Below are positions 51,001 to 62,560 of a stretch of DNA of 64,000 nt, in pieces. Positions within the stretch are counted from its first letter, which is position 1. Every line of letters begins with the position of its first letter. The DNA is from Aricia agestis. Its lineage: Eukaryota > Arthropoda > Insecta > Lepidoptera > Lycaenidae. A program made the translations under genes and the position numbers. Location: contig NC_056428.1 of the NCBI RefSeq assembly GCF_905147365.1, positions 33,647,001-33,711,000 on the forward strand. Reading direction: 5' to 3'. Below the pieces are notes generated by a model that saw nothing but the letters and a program-made list of their open reading frames with translations, searched no databases and was not told where the DNA came from.

Positions 51001-54000
51001 AAGGGCATGCGTTATAGCGCAGTCAGTAGCGAACGTGAGGCATGCCCGCGACGCATGCCCTCTGACCGTATCCAAAAAACAAAAATGACAATGTTGGCGT
51101 TACTATCGTTGACATATTCAATTATTGAATGCGCCAAAACTAAAGTTGAATAAAAGAAGATGACGAAAATTGAAGTCGAAAGCGCATAGTGTGGACATAG
51201 CTAATATGACTTATGTTTTAGATACCTAGTACTTTTTCATGTCACACCTATATAAATTAAAATATTAGTCTTGCTAAAACTCGAGAACGGCCAAGGCGGA
51301 TTGGCTAATTTGGGTCTTGATATAATATTCGCGGAAGTCTAGGAAAGGTTTACATTAGGAGGGAAATGATTTTTTTATTTAAACACGGTTTAAATAAAAA
51401 ATGTCTTTATTTATTATATTTTTTTTTATTTAAAGTCCATATAAAAATTAATGATTTTTTTACTTAAACACGGTTTAAATAAAAAATGTCTTTATTTATT
51501 ATATATATGTCTTTATTTGTTATAAATATTAATTATTATTACTTAGCTTTTGGTCAATGAAACATCTGATGAAAGGGGACCTACCAATATGCCTAAAACG
51601 TAAACTCGTGGACATGTGTATCTTGCCTATTCTGACCTACGGTGCCCGGTCCTCCGTCTAGTTTCGGAGTGGCTACCGAATGGTCGGCGTAACAGAGGCC
51701 GACCCTAGAAAAGGTGGCGCGACGAACTAAATGCGTTTGATAAAGAGTGGCCAACAACTTCACAGGATCGTGAACTTTGGAAAGAGAGAGGGGAGGCCTT
51801 TGCCCAGCAGTGGGACACTGTAGGCTGATAATAATAATAATAATAATAATTACTTATCTACTTGGCAACTACGTAAATTGCAATATTTAGATGAAATCTG
51901 TGCGGGAAAAATTGTGGTCATTGCGGAAAAATATGCGGTTAATTGCAACGCATTGAAGTTGTGGCTATAAATCCATAATATCGTTTCTCTATTGAATGTG
52001 ATTATTGATTTGAGTGCTACGAATAATAAACGTAGACAAAAACAGCTTTTGAAAATAGGTTTCGTGTTACAGAGCGCTAACGAGCATTATTGGGGCTATT
52101 ACGTAAATAATCGGTCAAGTGCAAGTCGGACTCACGCATGATGGGTTCCGACTTCCGACTTCCGTACCGTTAGTTTATTAATATCTAATCTAATATCTAT
52201 GGACGCTCCACACCACGTCAGTCAGGCCCCGTGGTAAGTAAATAAATAAAGTACCTACCTCAGGACTTGTGTTACGGGTACCAGACAAAGGAAATATATT
52301 TAATACTTTAAATATTTATTTTGTGAGCTTTGTTGCCAGTAATAATTACGAGCAAAAAAGGCCAAAAAATTAGTTTTTTTAATGAAATAAGGGGGCAAAC
52401 GAGCAAACGGGTCACCTGATGGAAAGCAACTTCCGTCGCCCATGGACATTCGCAGCATCAGAAGAGCTGCAGGTGCGTTGCCGGCCTTTCAAGAGGAAAT
52501 AGGGTAATAGGGGAGGGTAGGGAAGGAAATAGGGGAGAGAAGGGAATAGGGCAGGGGATTAGGCCTCCGGTATACTCACTCACTCAACGAAACACAGCGC
52601 GAGCGCTGTTTCACGCCGGTTTTCTGTGAGCCCCTGGTATTTCTCCGGTTGAGCCGGCCCATTCATGCCGAAGCATGGCTCTCCCACATCCACATAAGTA
52701 ATATGTATGGAAATAACAATTTTAATTTCATAATAATTGTATTACCCTTTAATATTAAATTTATTTCTTGTGTTTAGTATTCTTATAGCGGCAACAGAAA
52801 CACTATCGGGCAGGCGGACAGACATCGATCGACATAGGGTCCCGTTTTTACCCTTTGAGTAGGAAAAATGTCGTGTATATTAGGGATCGTAGAATTTTTT
52901 ACTTTTAAAGATATCAATCACGTAATTACTTAATTAGACCTTAGAGCGCCATCACTGTATGATGACAATCGATTTTATGTTTTCATACGTGATACGGCTC
53001 GTGTGCCACCAGTATAGGTAGGTAGGTACCTACAACAGAAGGTCGGTACCTTCTGTGGTAGGACTGGTAGGTACTATTAATAGTCCGGGTTCCCTAGAAC
53101 ATTTTTTTTAATACTATCAAGCTAATTTTTTGTGAGTAGCTCATTTTGACAAGACGAAATCGACGAAGACAAAGAACAATTTCCTCTAGAAAAATCTCGA
53201 AAGTCAGAGATAGAAGGATATTTCGATTTGATTGTCCTAAAATATGGATTGTTCTATGTTTGTTGTGGTTTATGGGTTCCGTTTTTGGGTTCCGTAGACA
53301 ACCAAGTTTTGTTGACCCCTAACGAGCTGATATATTTTTGTATATTGATACTTGATAGGTTAATAGTTATATAATTTAAGAGTAACATTGTCTTTGTTCT
53401 AGGGAGCCTGTGCTACTAGGAGTTATGGTATAATTTTTCTGTTCGTAAGGCATTTGTAGCTTAAAAAGCCATAGGTTACATATTAATAGTTTTGTATGTG
53501 TGCCATAAGTAATGCGATATTATAACGAAATACAGGGAGTAATGACACAAAATTAGCTCTTTCAGCGCTGCTATTTTTACAGTGAACTCTATAAAAGACA
53601 CATACTCTCTCTAAAGTATTGTCCCTTTGTTTTGTTATATTCTGTATATTATTTATTACTACATATTACTACATATTGTGTAGAGTATATTGATTAGTTC
53701 AGTGAATTGAAATAAGTATAGGTTTGCCGGAATCTGATAGGAAAAAATGTAAAAAAGAAATTTACTTTTTTTCCTTACAGCGGCTGATTCTGTGGGTGAT
53801 ACTATGCAAATGTAAAAGAATATCCAACGATTAAGGATATTTTTTTAAATCTCCAACAAATTTGCCATGAGATTCTGGTAGACCTATATAATATTATATG
53901 TAAACAAATCAATTTGAACATATTGTTTTTTTTAATTATTATTATTAAAAACAGGATGATCAAATTGATAATTAGATAACGTAAAAACTAAATTTGAATT

Positions 54001-57000
54001 AATATAATATTTCATAAGACATTACAATTTTAGGGCAAAAACTTATTCTAAAATTAGAAAGTAGTAAGCAGTAGTCCAGCAGCTGGGCTTAACAATAACC
54101 GACCAAAATATGTAGGTGCATCTATCTAAGAATATTCGATAGTAGGTATATCATAAAATAAAAAGTATAATAAAATAATATTTATTAGACACTGCATATA
54201 AATCAAGTGAGGTGAAGCGCCTGATACCCTATATACTCGTAGGTTAGGAAACCTGTTAGTAGCTAAGGCTAGCAGTCTGTTTTCCCCTAAATACAGAACA
54301 TACAATTTTTATACAATATTAGCATAGTTCCTTAACTAATTTTACATTTTCTTTGTCATGACCAAATACTGTGGCAGCTTCATGAAACATTTCAATTTGG
54401 TATCGCTAACTGTAATATTCCCCTATCGGCTACCCATCTCCATCATCCATCACCGTTACTGAATTTTGCTTTGATGGTATTAATTAATACACAGTACTCG
54501 TACACATAGGTACTAAAAACATTCATCAGGCAACAGATGCCTGCGGCTAAAGCATGGGAATTAAAAACTCCATTTCACCATGCTTGCTATTGAATATCGA
54601 CTAGAGCTTTGTCCACACTGTGCCTTTTTCTGTTCGTCAAGGGCATGCGTTATAGCGCAATAGCTATGTCCATACTATGCGCTTTCGTCTTAAATTTTCG
54701 TCATCTTCTTTCATTCAACTTTCGTTTTGGCGCATTCAATAATTGAATGCGTCAACGAACGCAATTCTAATGGTATGAAAAATATTAGGTAACCTTATAA
54801 TTTTTAATTGCTTTCCGTTAAATGCTAAATGTTATTTGACGTTTCAGTTTCAGTGCACTCCAACCTTGAAGCTTTCAGCTATCAAAGGGGGACGAGTCGC
54901 ATAATTACTGTTGCGATTAGTCCCCCGGGGCATTCAGCAAGACTAATGCAGTTAGTTGTTTATTTGTCCATCATTTTGTTCACTGTTATTATATCGTCCT
55001 AGGTCGAGCGATGTAAACTTACCCATGACTAAAGAACTAATCTTGAGTCGAGTTCTTTCCGACAAAAATGATTTTAAATTTGGTTAGGGTCAATTCTGCA
55101 TAAATTTGTATGGATTTGACAGATTTAAGTTGCGTGAGACGTCTTGCGAATCTGTCAAATCCATATTTTAAAAATGCATGATCTACGTTGCGTTGCGGTC
55201 TGAATCAACCCTTACTAGTTAGGATCTGACGAGAAAAAAAATATGCAACGTTGCAAAAGTCGCAACGCACTCCCAATATTGAAATATCAAACGAAATTGC
55301 TAATTCGTGATGATACCTTTTTGCAGAATAGGGAACGGCTTGGATCGAATAAGGATTGAAGTTAATTACATCAAAATAGAAGAATTGAGGAACTCTACAA
55401 TTTTTTTTTACATAAAGCATAATAATAAGTACTTACTTATAAATTATTATAATAATAAAAGAAATCAATTCTCATTCTAAAAATATATTTCATTATTTAT
55501 AATAAAATATACTTAAACCAAAAAAAAAATAATCATAAAAAAAAACTAATAAAACAAATATTAAATTTATAAATAACTTAAAGTTTTATATTAACCTTCT
55601 CCACAATAGTCCAGCAATAATGTTAAAGGAAGGATATTTTAATTATAAAGATTACCCTTGTTACCTTCGTTAATCCTTGACAGTCGGACGGCAAAATAAA
55701 CCGACGAATTGGAAGCCATTACTAATTTCATTTTCGTCATATTTTAATGTCAAACAACCGACCAAAATAGCACGGTCGGTCCTTTAGAATTTTCTCCAAA
55801 ACATGATTTCAGTTTTGAGGTGTTGTTGTAAAATTAACGGAATAGCTTTTAAATATGAAATATTATGAATATAACATTATTATAGTATAAAAACAATAAG
55901 TTATAATAATAATAAATAAGTAGGTACGAAGTATCTAATCAAACTATAAAGTATTCATTATTCGTACCTACAAAATCTACGAAGATAAAAAATTTCGTAT
56001 AACTAACAGCGATTAATTATCTACATGAGTCGTACTGATTTTATACTTGTAAAATTTCAGGTGTTAATAACGTCAATAATACTTTGGCCCATGTTCAAAT
56101 TCGACATTATAATTATTAGCAAAGGTGATTCATGTCATTTAAAATAAGAACGGATTCAAATACTGCAAAGTGACGTATGTTACGCTATAAAATGTAGTCT
56201 AATGAAGTGTATAAATAACTTTTTTTTTCTAGCAACTACGCCTGAAACATCATTTATGTCATACAAACTTTGATGTACTATTTAACCCCTAAGGGTCAAT
56301 TCAGACCGCAACGTGACGAGGCGAGGCGCGATGCGACGCGACTAGGGAATGCAAATCTCGCGAGATTGGGGCTCAAGCGAGATCCCGCGAGCTTATGAAT
56401 ACAATACCGCGAGATCTCGCCAATTTCGAGATCTCGCGAGATTAGCAATTTGGTGGGATTTTTTGCAAATAATTACAATATTTGAATAAATTACGAAAAA
56501 GCAGTAATAAATATTTTACGTTTTATAAGATATACATTCATTTTCACGATATTTTTCAATATAATTTTATGCATCAAACAAGCTGGCGTCCACGATAACG
56601 TGACGTCCAGAATTATAAAAGCGCACTATCAAACACAAATATTTTAGTAATAAAATAGTTCTTTTCTCTCTCTCTTCCGAGATCAATCTCGCTAAAAAAG
56701 GCCGAGATCTCGCGAGAACGAGATTGCATTCCCTAGACGCGACCTAAATTTGTATGGATTTGACACATGTCGTCAGCGTGAGACGTCTTGCGAATCTGTC
56801 AAATCCATACTAATTTAAAAATGCATCTACGCGGCACGTTGCGGTCTGAATTGACCCTAAGGCGGTTAGACAAATATTTATCTAGTAGATGATAAAGCGA
56901 AATGTGTGTTTGAAATTCTAGCTTGACATTCTAAAATATAGTTTTACCCATGTTTTACCTTTAAAAGAGATATATTACTACTACTTTTTGTCTTTCTACA

Positions 57001-57653
57001 GCATACGAACATATATAAAAATAATGATCGTTTGTTTAAAGTGCTCTGTAATTTTAGTATAACCTTGAGGCTCTATTCTCTCTGGTCCCGAATTTTATAC
57101 CGAAAATTCATACCATTGTTAAATTAACACATAATATTATATTGTGATTGGCTAACGTGATTTTTCTCAGATTACAGAATCGCTCAAACGTCTACGTGCT
57201 GGCAAAAAAGCGTCGAGGTTTGCCGAGGACATCGATTTCGAGAACACAGTATCCAGTATTGAAAACCGCATGAAAATATCCGACAAAATCCTCGACAGCG
57301 TCGGCATCGGACAAAGCGATATGAGCAGCGCAAGAAGGGCACTCAAAGAGAACGAGGAACGTACAGAGAAACGCATCGCGCGCAGAATAAACGACGAGAG
57401 CCTAACAAAATGGAGTGCCATAAAGGAGTACGACGAAGAAACTGATGCTTCGCGACGAGCGAAGGCCACACGTGCTCGTCTAACTGACCTAGAGGACGAA
57501 ATGACAGAGCTGAATGAAAGGAGTGCGGCCAGGGAGAAACGAGCCGCTCGTCTCAGAGCCCTAGTCGCCGACTCTGATTTTGAAGACACGACTGTCGCCG
57601 CCTCGAAGGTCACAATGAAAGCCGAGAGGGAGAAGAAACAAGTCACTTTCTAA
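44749..57653 (+). CDS. Muscle-type coiled-coil protein, tentatively myofilin-like (255 aa, 2 coding exons)
   Basis: Joining 44749-45033 to 57171-57653 (donor GAA|GTAAGT, acceptor TTTCTCAG, phase 0) gives 255 residues. Residues 1-35 hold a basic start (MSRVGRGRRTRVYD) and a tyrosine-rich motif (NYNKGESYYRPVLDRLD). Residues 60-95 are acidic. Residues 96-255 are rich in Arg, Lys, Glu and Ala with heptad-like spacing, including SLTKWSAIKEYDEE and RLTDLEDEMTELNERSAARE, and predict a coiled coil. No signal peptide or membrane segment is seen. The N-terminal motif recalls insect thick-filament proteins (myofilin, or the unique head of short paramyosin). This is family recollection rather than a search result, so the name is tentative. 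The layout, a non-coding first exon and an ATG just inside exon 2, is common for insect muscle genes. Confidence 0.72.
46525..46720 (+). repeat. Dispersed repeat W copy
   Basis: TATAAATACGAAAGTGTGTC, GCCGCTAAAGCGATTTTGCT and GGAAAGGACATAGAATAG identify it; it ends with GGGTATCATCTACTG. Confidence 0.7.
46798..47046. mobile_element. MITE family A, copy 3
   Basis: The ends TACAGGGTGTAACAAAAATA and TTTTTGTTACAACCTGTA enclose arms close to 14145-14393, but the central segment is inverted relative to that copy (CGTGACGCTCGGGCCGTT here). One arm lacks the GTTCCTTGTAGAGA segment. Confidence 0.85.
48890..49285 (-). repeat. Dispersed repeat V, inverted copy
   Basis: The plus strand has TCTGTCCGTCTGTCTGTC, then CCCTTTTGGCTCCTAATC, ending GGTACGGAACCCTTCGTGCG and GAGTCCGACTCGCACTTGG. 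It is a fuller version of the element at 36930-37095. Confidence 0.7.
49886..50033. mobile_element. Foldback MITE (CGAAACAGTTTTGAGACTC)
   Basis: The left arm CGAAACAGTTTTGAGACTCA and right arm TGAGTCTCAAAACGGTTTCG-like sequence (CTCAAAACGGTTTCGTA) mirror each other, as do GAGAATGTTGCGTCCT and AGGACGCGGCATTCTC. GGGCCCGTACCACG opposes CGTAGTAGGCCTA at the ends. Confidence 0.7.
50545..50915 (-). repeat. Two inverted copies of repeat W in tandem
   Basis: Copy 1 (50545-50715) and copy 2 (50725-50915) both read GTACATTATTCC/TTCATTTTTCC, TTCAGCAAAATCGG/TTCAGCAACATCGG and end in GACAGACAGACAG. Confidence 0.7.
50969..51204. mobile_element. MITE family E, copy 2
   Basis: CTTTGTCCACACTGTGCCTT to CATAGTGTGGACATAGCTAA. 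It is internally very similar to 3491-3724 (CATGCCCTCTGACCGTATCC). Confidence 0.75.
51545..51850 (+). pseudogene. RTE-like reverse transcriptase 3' remnant
   Basis: The plus strand reads FWSMKHLMKGDLPICLKRKL then VDMCILPILTYGAR. After an internal deletion it resumes in another frame with KRWRDELNAFDKEWPTTS-type sequence, ending in EAFAQQWDTVG and TGA. An ATA/ATT trinucleotide tail at 51826-51850 is typical of the family 3' end. Confidence 0.82.
52115..52880 (+). mobile_element. Repeat V interrupted by a SINE and by repeat D
   Basis: The left part (GGTCAAGTGCAAGTCGGACT, to about 52190) and the right part (AGCGGCAACAGAAACACTAT ... GGGTCCCGTTTTTACCC, 52770-52860) belong to one V element. Between them lie a SINE body fragment (52196-52310), a remnant of V, and a repeat D copy (52376-52695). 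Confidence 0.7.
53531..53647. mobile_element. MITE family A, half copy
   Basis: One end (TACAGGGAGTAATGACAC) runs directly into the opposite arm (CTTTCAGCGCTGCTATTTTTA ... TATTCTGTATA). The other arm is deleted. Confidence 0.7.
54604..54770. mobile_element. MITE family E, two ends head to head
   Basis: The left end (AGCTTTGTCCACACTGTGCC to ATAGCGCAAT) is followed at 54660 by an inverted end (AGCTATGTCCATACTATGCG) and its interior. The middle of the element is missing. Confidence 0.7.
55086..55212. mobile_element. MITE family G, solo copy
   Basis: It starts AGGGTCAATTCTGCATAAAT and ends GCGGTCTGAATCAACCCT, with arms GGATTTGACAGATT / AATCTGTCAAATCC. It is the same family as the outer element at 56292-56858. 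Confidence 0.8.
56292..56858. mobile_element. MITE family G carrying a nested hAT-type MITE
   Basis: The outer ends AGGGTCAATTCAGACCGCAA and TTGCGGTCTGAATTGACCCT are perfect 20-bp inverted repeats. After removal of 56343-56735 and one duplication it matches the solo copy at 55086-55212 on its right side. Confidence 0.88.
56343..56735. mobile_element. Nested hAT-type MITE with 8-bp target duplication
   Basis: Terminal repeats TAGGGAATGCAA (inverted at the other end) bound 393 bp that are rich in CTCGCGAGAT motifs. GACGCGAC flanks both sides directly (56335-56342 and 56736-56743). An 8-bp duplication with TAGGG-type ends is the mark of the hAT superfamily. No transposase is encoded. Confidence 0.92.
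57171..57653 (+). CDS. Muscle-type gene, terminal coding exon (residues 96-255 and stop)
   Basis: This exon begins ITESLKRLRAGKKASRF directly after acceptor TTTTTCTCAG, runs in one frame for 160 codons and ends KKQVTF, TAA. It is GC-rich against an AT-rich background and codes a charged coiled coil. The longest open frame on the opposite strand (57167-57646) is its antisense shadow. Confidence 0.85.
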   Translation: MTESLKRLRAGKKASRFAEDIDFENTVSSIENRMKISDKILDSVGIGQSDMSSARRALKENEERTEKRIARRINDESLTKWSAIKEYDEETDASRRAKATRARLTDLEDEMTELNERSAAREKRAARLRALVADSDFEDTTVAASKVTMKAEREKKQVTF

Positions 57654-57872
57654 ACTATCTCTAGAAATGATCCATGGGTATAGTGGAATCGTTTACGGAT
57701 AGATTTTACTAGACTGTGTACTCCTGCATTTGTAGACGTAACACGCTCTACTTAGTTATCTTTTTATATTTATGTTGCATAGATTCAAGCTTTGTATATC
57801 CCTTGTTTTAAATACTTTTTATATAAGTAAAATGTGAAATTGTTGTTGCATTCGTATTTTATTGTATTAGCC

Positions 57873-57878
57873 AATAAA
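57873..57878 (+). terminator. Poly(A) signal of the muscle-type gene
   Basis: AATAAA about 220 nt after the stop codon. A 428-bp foldback begins about 24 bp further on, so cleavage would fall at or just inside its left arm. Confidence 0.6.
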
Positions 57879-57901
57879 AAACAGTACTTACCTGTATATT
57901 T

Positions 57902-58329
57902 AAAATTATTATTTTTTAACAAAAAATTAAAACCGACTTCCAAGGTAAAAACAAAAGTAATATTCTTAAAAATAATTTAAAAAGAATCAAATAATTCTTA
58001 TTCGTTATTATAGTGCCGTCTTCAGACTTCGCCTAAACCTCAACTATTTCTGTACTCAATCTTCATCATCTTCGTACTTTTGAAGTCGCTACCAGCCCGG
58101 AAAAGTTCTGAGATCCTCGACATAGAACTTACGCTAAGGTAAGCTGGTACCGACTTCAAAAGCAAGAAGATTGAGTACAGAAATAGTTGAGGTTTAGGCG
58201 AAGTCTGAAGACGGCACTATAATAACGAATAAGAATTATTTGATTCTTTTTAAATTATTTTTTAGAATATTACTTTTGTTTTTACCTTGGAAGTCGGTTT
58301 TAATTTTTTGTTAAAAAATAATAATTTTA
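57902..58329. mobile_element. 428-bp foldback directly behind the muscle-type gene
   Basis: Arms of about 190 bp (57902-58095 and 58137-58329) mirror each other closely, including TAAAACCGACTTCCAAGGTA and its inverse, around a loop of some 40 bp. The ACCGACTTCCAA motif also occurs at 25347, 30725 and 59440-59465. Confidence 0.9.
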
Positions 58330-58394
58330 CCCTTTTTAGTTACCTATGAGACCACAAGGCTATATTACTTATAGCTTGTTGTCTTAGAGTTGTA

Positions 58395-59470
58395 CACATA
58401 CTAGCGGTCGCCCGCGGCTCCGCCCGCGTGGATGTCGGTTACGGCTGCAAAAAGCGTACCCAGGAAAGAGTCGGTCAGCAAACTGATTCTCAGGTCAATT
58501 CACAGACTGACATCGATGACGCGGACGCAGTCATTATCCGAAAGGATGCATATAGTGCACACTGCACATAATATTGTCTTCCTCCCACACGCGCACCCCC
58601 GCTGGGTGACGCCCACTATCGTTATATTTTCATTTCACCATAATTTCAAAACTAAACGTCCAATTTTAATCATTCAAAGACCACATGTTATCTTCATAAA
58701 CCGTACTTAATGATGAAATAAATTATTTTCATAAGCATTAATTTCATAAGTAAAATAAACGCGTTTAAATGTTGTCCAAAAAAAATCAAGATTTTTAAAT
58801 AACAAAATTGTTATTGTGCCTTACTCGACATAGATAAGTATAGTGTGTCGTGGACTTTTTTGTATTCTTATTAGATTTATTATTAGATTTATAAGATCTA
58901 CAATTACTTAGAACATTTTATGGTTCTACCTTATATAGTTTCGGCAGCGTACGCAAAATAAGTAACTTTTCTGGTTGATTTTACACCTGGCGTCCGAAAA
59001 ACCCAAATATCTTACGAAACCCAATTTTTTCCAAAATAAAATTTAGCTTATATTCAGCAGAAATAATGTAGAATTCATTGGCTTTTGCTTGGAGTAGTAT
59101 AAATAAAGCCAAAATCCTCGAACTTGTATCTATAAGGATTCAAAAGTTCTGTTGGGTACCTTCGGAACCAGGGTACATCCTGGTGCAAAATATTACTTTT
59201 TGGTAGTATATGCCTGAAACACTTCAGAAAAAATTAAAATCACTATATGTTTGCATACAAATTTCAAGGAGTCCCCTCGATTCCTCATGGATCCCATCAT
59301 CAGATCACCATTTTTGTGAACATGGTACCAACCTCGGATTTAACCCTGTACAACAACAAAATAATCATGAAGATCGGTCCACGAACGGCGAAGTTATGGT
59401 TAAACATACAAAAAAAAAAAAAACAGACGAACGTATAACCTTCCCCTTTTTGGAAGTCGGTTAAAAATCA
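58395..59470. repeat. Dispersed repeat between GGTCGCCCGCGGCTC and GGAAGTCGGTTAA
   Basis: It opens with GCGGTCGCCCGCGGCTCCGC (a start I associate with many lepidopteran repeats; relative at 26080, GTTGCCCGCGACTTCGTCCG) and ends CCCCTTTTTGGAAGTCGGTT. It may be one degraded retroelement; no protein is readable. Open frames inside are not supported. Confidence 0.5.
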
Positions 59471-59744
59471 ATTTAGGTTTTAGACGTACATAATTATTGT
59501 TATACATAATACCTACATACCTTTTTTAATAATTATGAGACGTTTTAGCTTTTGTTGATTGCAAAATAATATCAACATGATAAAATTATGATAGAAAAAT
59601 AAATATCCAATCATAATTAAAACTTTGGTAAGATACATTTTCGAGACATCCCATTATTTATGTTACAAGCCTTCAAACTTTACGTAAATTCTTTTGAAAT
59701 AAAAGTTTAGCCAAAGATTAAACTTCATTATTGTATTTTGTTAG

Positions 59745-59827
59745 GGAGATGGCGTCAATCAAACATTTTCTGGTCAGCACAAAGGTTTGTATCCGTGTTC
59801 ACGACGAGGCATCAAAGAGGCTTTGAA
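59745..59827 (+). CDS. Candidate alternative exon of the muscle-type gene
   Basis: An 83-nt open stretch lies between a clean acceptor (TTTTGTTAG) and a consensus donor (TTTGAA|GTAAGT). Spliced in phase 0 after the first coding exon it reads GDGVNQTFSGQHKGLYPCSR then RGIKEAL. Base composition is coding-like inside a poor AT-rich region. It lies 2.1 kb past the stop of the main form, so it would give a different C-terminus. It could also belong to another gene that starts here. Confidence 0.5.
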
Positions 59828-59952
59828 GTAAGTATCGGGGAGTATTATACACTTGACTCTACCTGAATAACGGGGGAAAAATGAAGCTCTGGCTTATAAT
59901 AAGATTTTAGAATACCATGATTTTAAAATTAAATCCTCTTATTTTGAGCTGT

Positions 59953-60171
<219 letters not shown>

Positions 60172-60179
60172 ACTCTTAA

Positions 60180-61220
60180 TTATTTTACGTCTCTCTAAAA
60201 TGTGATGTATATTATACATCAAAAATTGTCTCTCAAGTTGAAACTACTATCACAATCCGAAATGAATAAACCATAGTAATATAAAAACCATTTCAACTAC
60301 AACTGAAGATGTTATTAACTTTATTGAAACGGTCTGAGTTATCTCGGTAACGCTTTTAAGTTAAATAATTTAAATAGATTCAGTCAATTTTGCGCACCTC
60401 TCGCTGTAAAATGTTTAAACTTCAGTTTCGATTGTGCTCTCAAGTAAATGTTTACGTCGCTTTCAGATTTCGAAAATAATTTCGTCACTCACCGTCAATT
60501 CAATATTAATTAATTTTGAGGGTTCAAATTTTGCTGGGGTATTTATATAAATTATTTTAAAAACAAGAAGGGATAAGTGGCTGACCCAACGTTTATATAA
60601 TATTTTAGTAGCAGGCTTAGTGTGATCACAAATCGTAATGGATTTACGGTGTTATAGACAAAAGATTGATGTGAGTAAATCATTATTTTGTAGACAGCGC
60701 ATTTTTACGGATGTGGTCATGAATACTTAAGGTTTTTATTATAAATTTACTGGTATGTTCTCTTGTGATCCTACAAAGCTGTAATTCGGCATGAATGCAC
60801 ATAATAATCATCATTCATCATTAAGATGCCGACAAAACAGTAAGTATAAAAAATCTTAAAAATATATTTTTTTATGGTACCTCCATTACACATCAAGCGG
60901 GGATAATATTTTTTTCGTGTTCACCCCACCGTGTGGGGTGTCAATCTATAAAATTTTCGTGTCACAATGTTAGTTACCGTACCCACTCCTCCGAAACGGC
61001 TTTACTGGTTTTTACCAAATTTTATATGCATAATATTCAGTAGGTCTGAGAATCGGCTACTGGGTACTTTTTATATTGATAAGTGCATTTGTTGAATAAA
61101 TATTAGTAAATTATTACAAGCTAATATAAGTAATAATATTAGAGTCAAAAGTTGCCCTTTGCTTTTTACTTACCACACCTAACGCCATCTAGTTATAACT
61201 GAGAAAAACAAATTGATTTA
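60180..61220. other. Unassigned AT-rich sequence
   Basis: No supported gene or repeat. A GTAAGT after ATGCCGACAAAACA at about 60839 has no matching coding frame. Confidence 0.35.
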
Positions 61221-61224
61221 ACAA

Positions 61225-61590
61225 TCTTAAGTAAAGTTAAAGTTATGGTTAAGTATAGTTAAGGCTAGCTTTAACTTTAACTTTAACCTTAACTTTGACC
61301 GGTGAAATTGACAGATGACAGCTAGTCCAACAAGGTTATAAATGAACGTGGGCGGGGGCGCTGCTGGTAAAGCAGAACTGTCAAAAATGGCGTTTTTGTA
61401 TGATGACAGCCGCGTAAGTTCCTTTTTTCGCCACGTGCATTTTAAACTTTGTCGAGCTCTATGGTTATGGTTAAATATGGCGTCTTGAAGGCGTCCATTT
61501 TTTACTTTAACCAAAGATTTGACATTTTGCTTTGTAGTTAAAGTTATAGTTAAAGTTACAGTTATAGTTAAAGTTAATTGGTGTAACCCA
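61225..61590. mobile_element. Foldback with TTAAAGTTAAAG ends
   Basis: AAGTTAAAGTTATGGTTAAG and GCTTTAACTTTAACTTTAAC on the left, and AGTTAAAGTTATAGTTAAAG on the right, enclose about 300 bp with TGACAGATGACAGC and ACTGTCAAAAATGGCG. A smaller relative lies at 62330-62455. The minus-strand open frame is not a gene. Confidence 0.55.
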
Positions 61591-62560
61591 ACCTTATTAA
61601 ATTAGGTAGATCTAATAGTGAATCAAATACTAAAAGTTAGTCACAAAAAAACCCTTTACCTTTTATAACCAGATGTTTTTTGGTACAAAATAAATTTGTG
61701 TAGTTTAAAATTTTTACCAACTTACACAAAATTTATTTCTTCCATGTAACATTATAAGCGTTCCATTTTAAACTAGAACTAATAATTTGGTATTCACTTA
61801 TTATTCTAGCAGTAAAGTCTCTCTCAACTAGTCGTGTAATAAAACGATGCTAGAGCCATAAGAGTGAAGACCAACTTTTTACAGTTCCGTTTTAGGTACG
61901 CTTTTATAGTTTAATACTAAAGTCTAATAAAATTATATGTCTGTATATAAAATTCCATCTCATAATTCTGCTTCACTGATTTTAATGAAAATTTTAATGT
62001 AATGGTCATTGCTTACCATATTATTATTAATAACGTTGCTTTACCAAAGAACTGGAATAGATTTTCAGACCTACGACATAATAAACACTTAGCAATAGTG
62101 TAGTCGTAGTCAGCAACAGTTTAACAGTAATTATTATCGATACGGTATCAAAATATTATATTTATTTTACATAATATTTACACACACTCGAATCAAATAA
62201 AAGTTTTGCATGGCGAGCCTTTAATATAATTAAGGCAACTTTTTGACGCGCGTATCTGTTAAAATTCATCGATATTCGATACTTCTCTACGAATGGTAAT
62301 TAAAAACTAATGAAGAGGGGTGGGTTGCACCAGAGGCGTAGTTATAGTTAAAGTTATCGTCAAATATGGCGTCCATTATGGACTTTTACTAGGGATTTGA
62401 CTGTTCATTTGACATTTTGTTACGGTAAAAGTTAAAGTAAGTTGGTGCAACCCAGGGTGGTGTCAAAAATGTATCCACGAGTCTTCATTATGTGACCCGA
62501 ATTAGGCAACTTTATGCATGTATTCGGTACACAGTTTTGTGTAACTATAGAAGTGACAAT

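Larger units (their letters stand above)
45034..57170 (+). other. Second intron of the muscle-type gene (12 kb)
   Basis: A repeat-rich intron whose main elements are listed separately. Stretches 45034-46500, 47060-48880, 49290-49880 and 53650-54590 show no supported gene. An acceptor-like ATTTTCCAG at 45530 opens 34 codons, but without family support. Confidence 0.5.
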
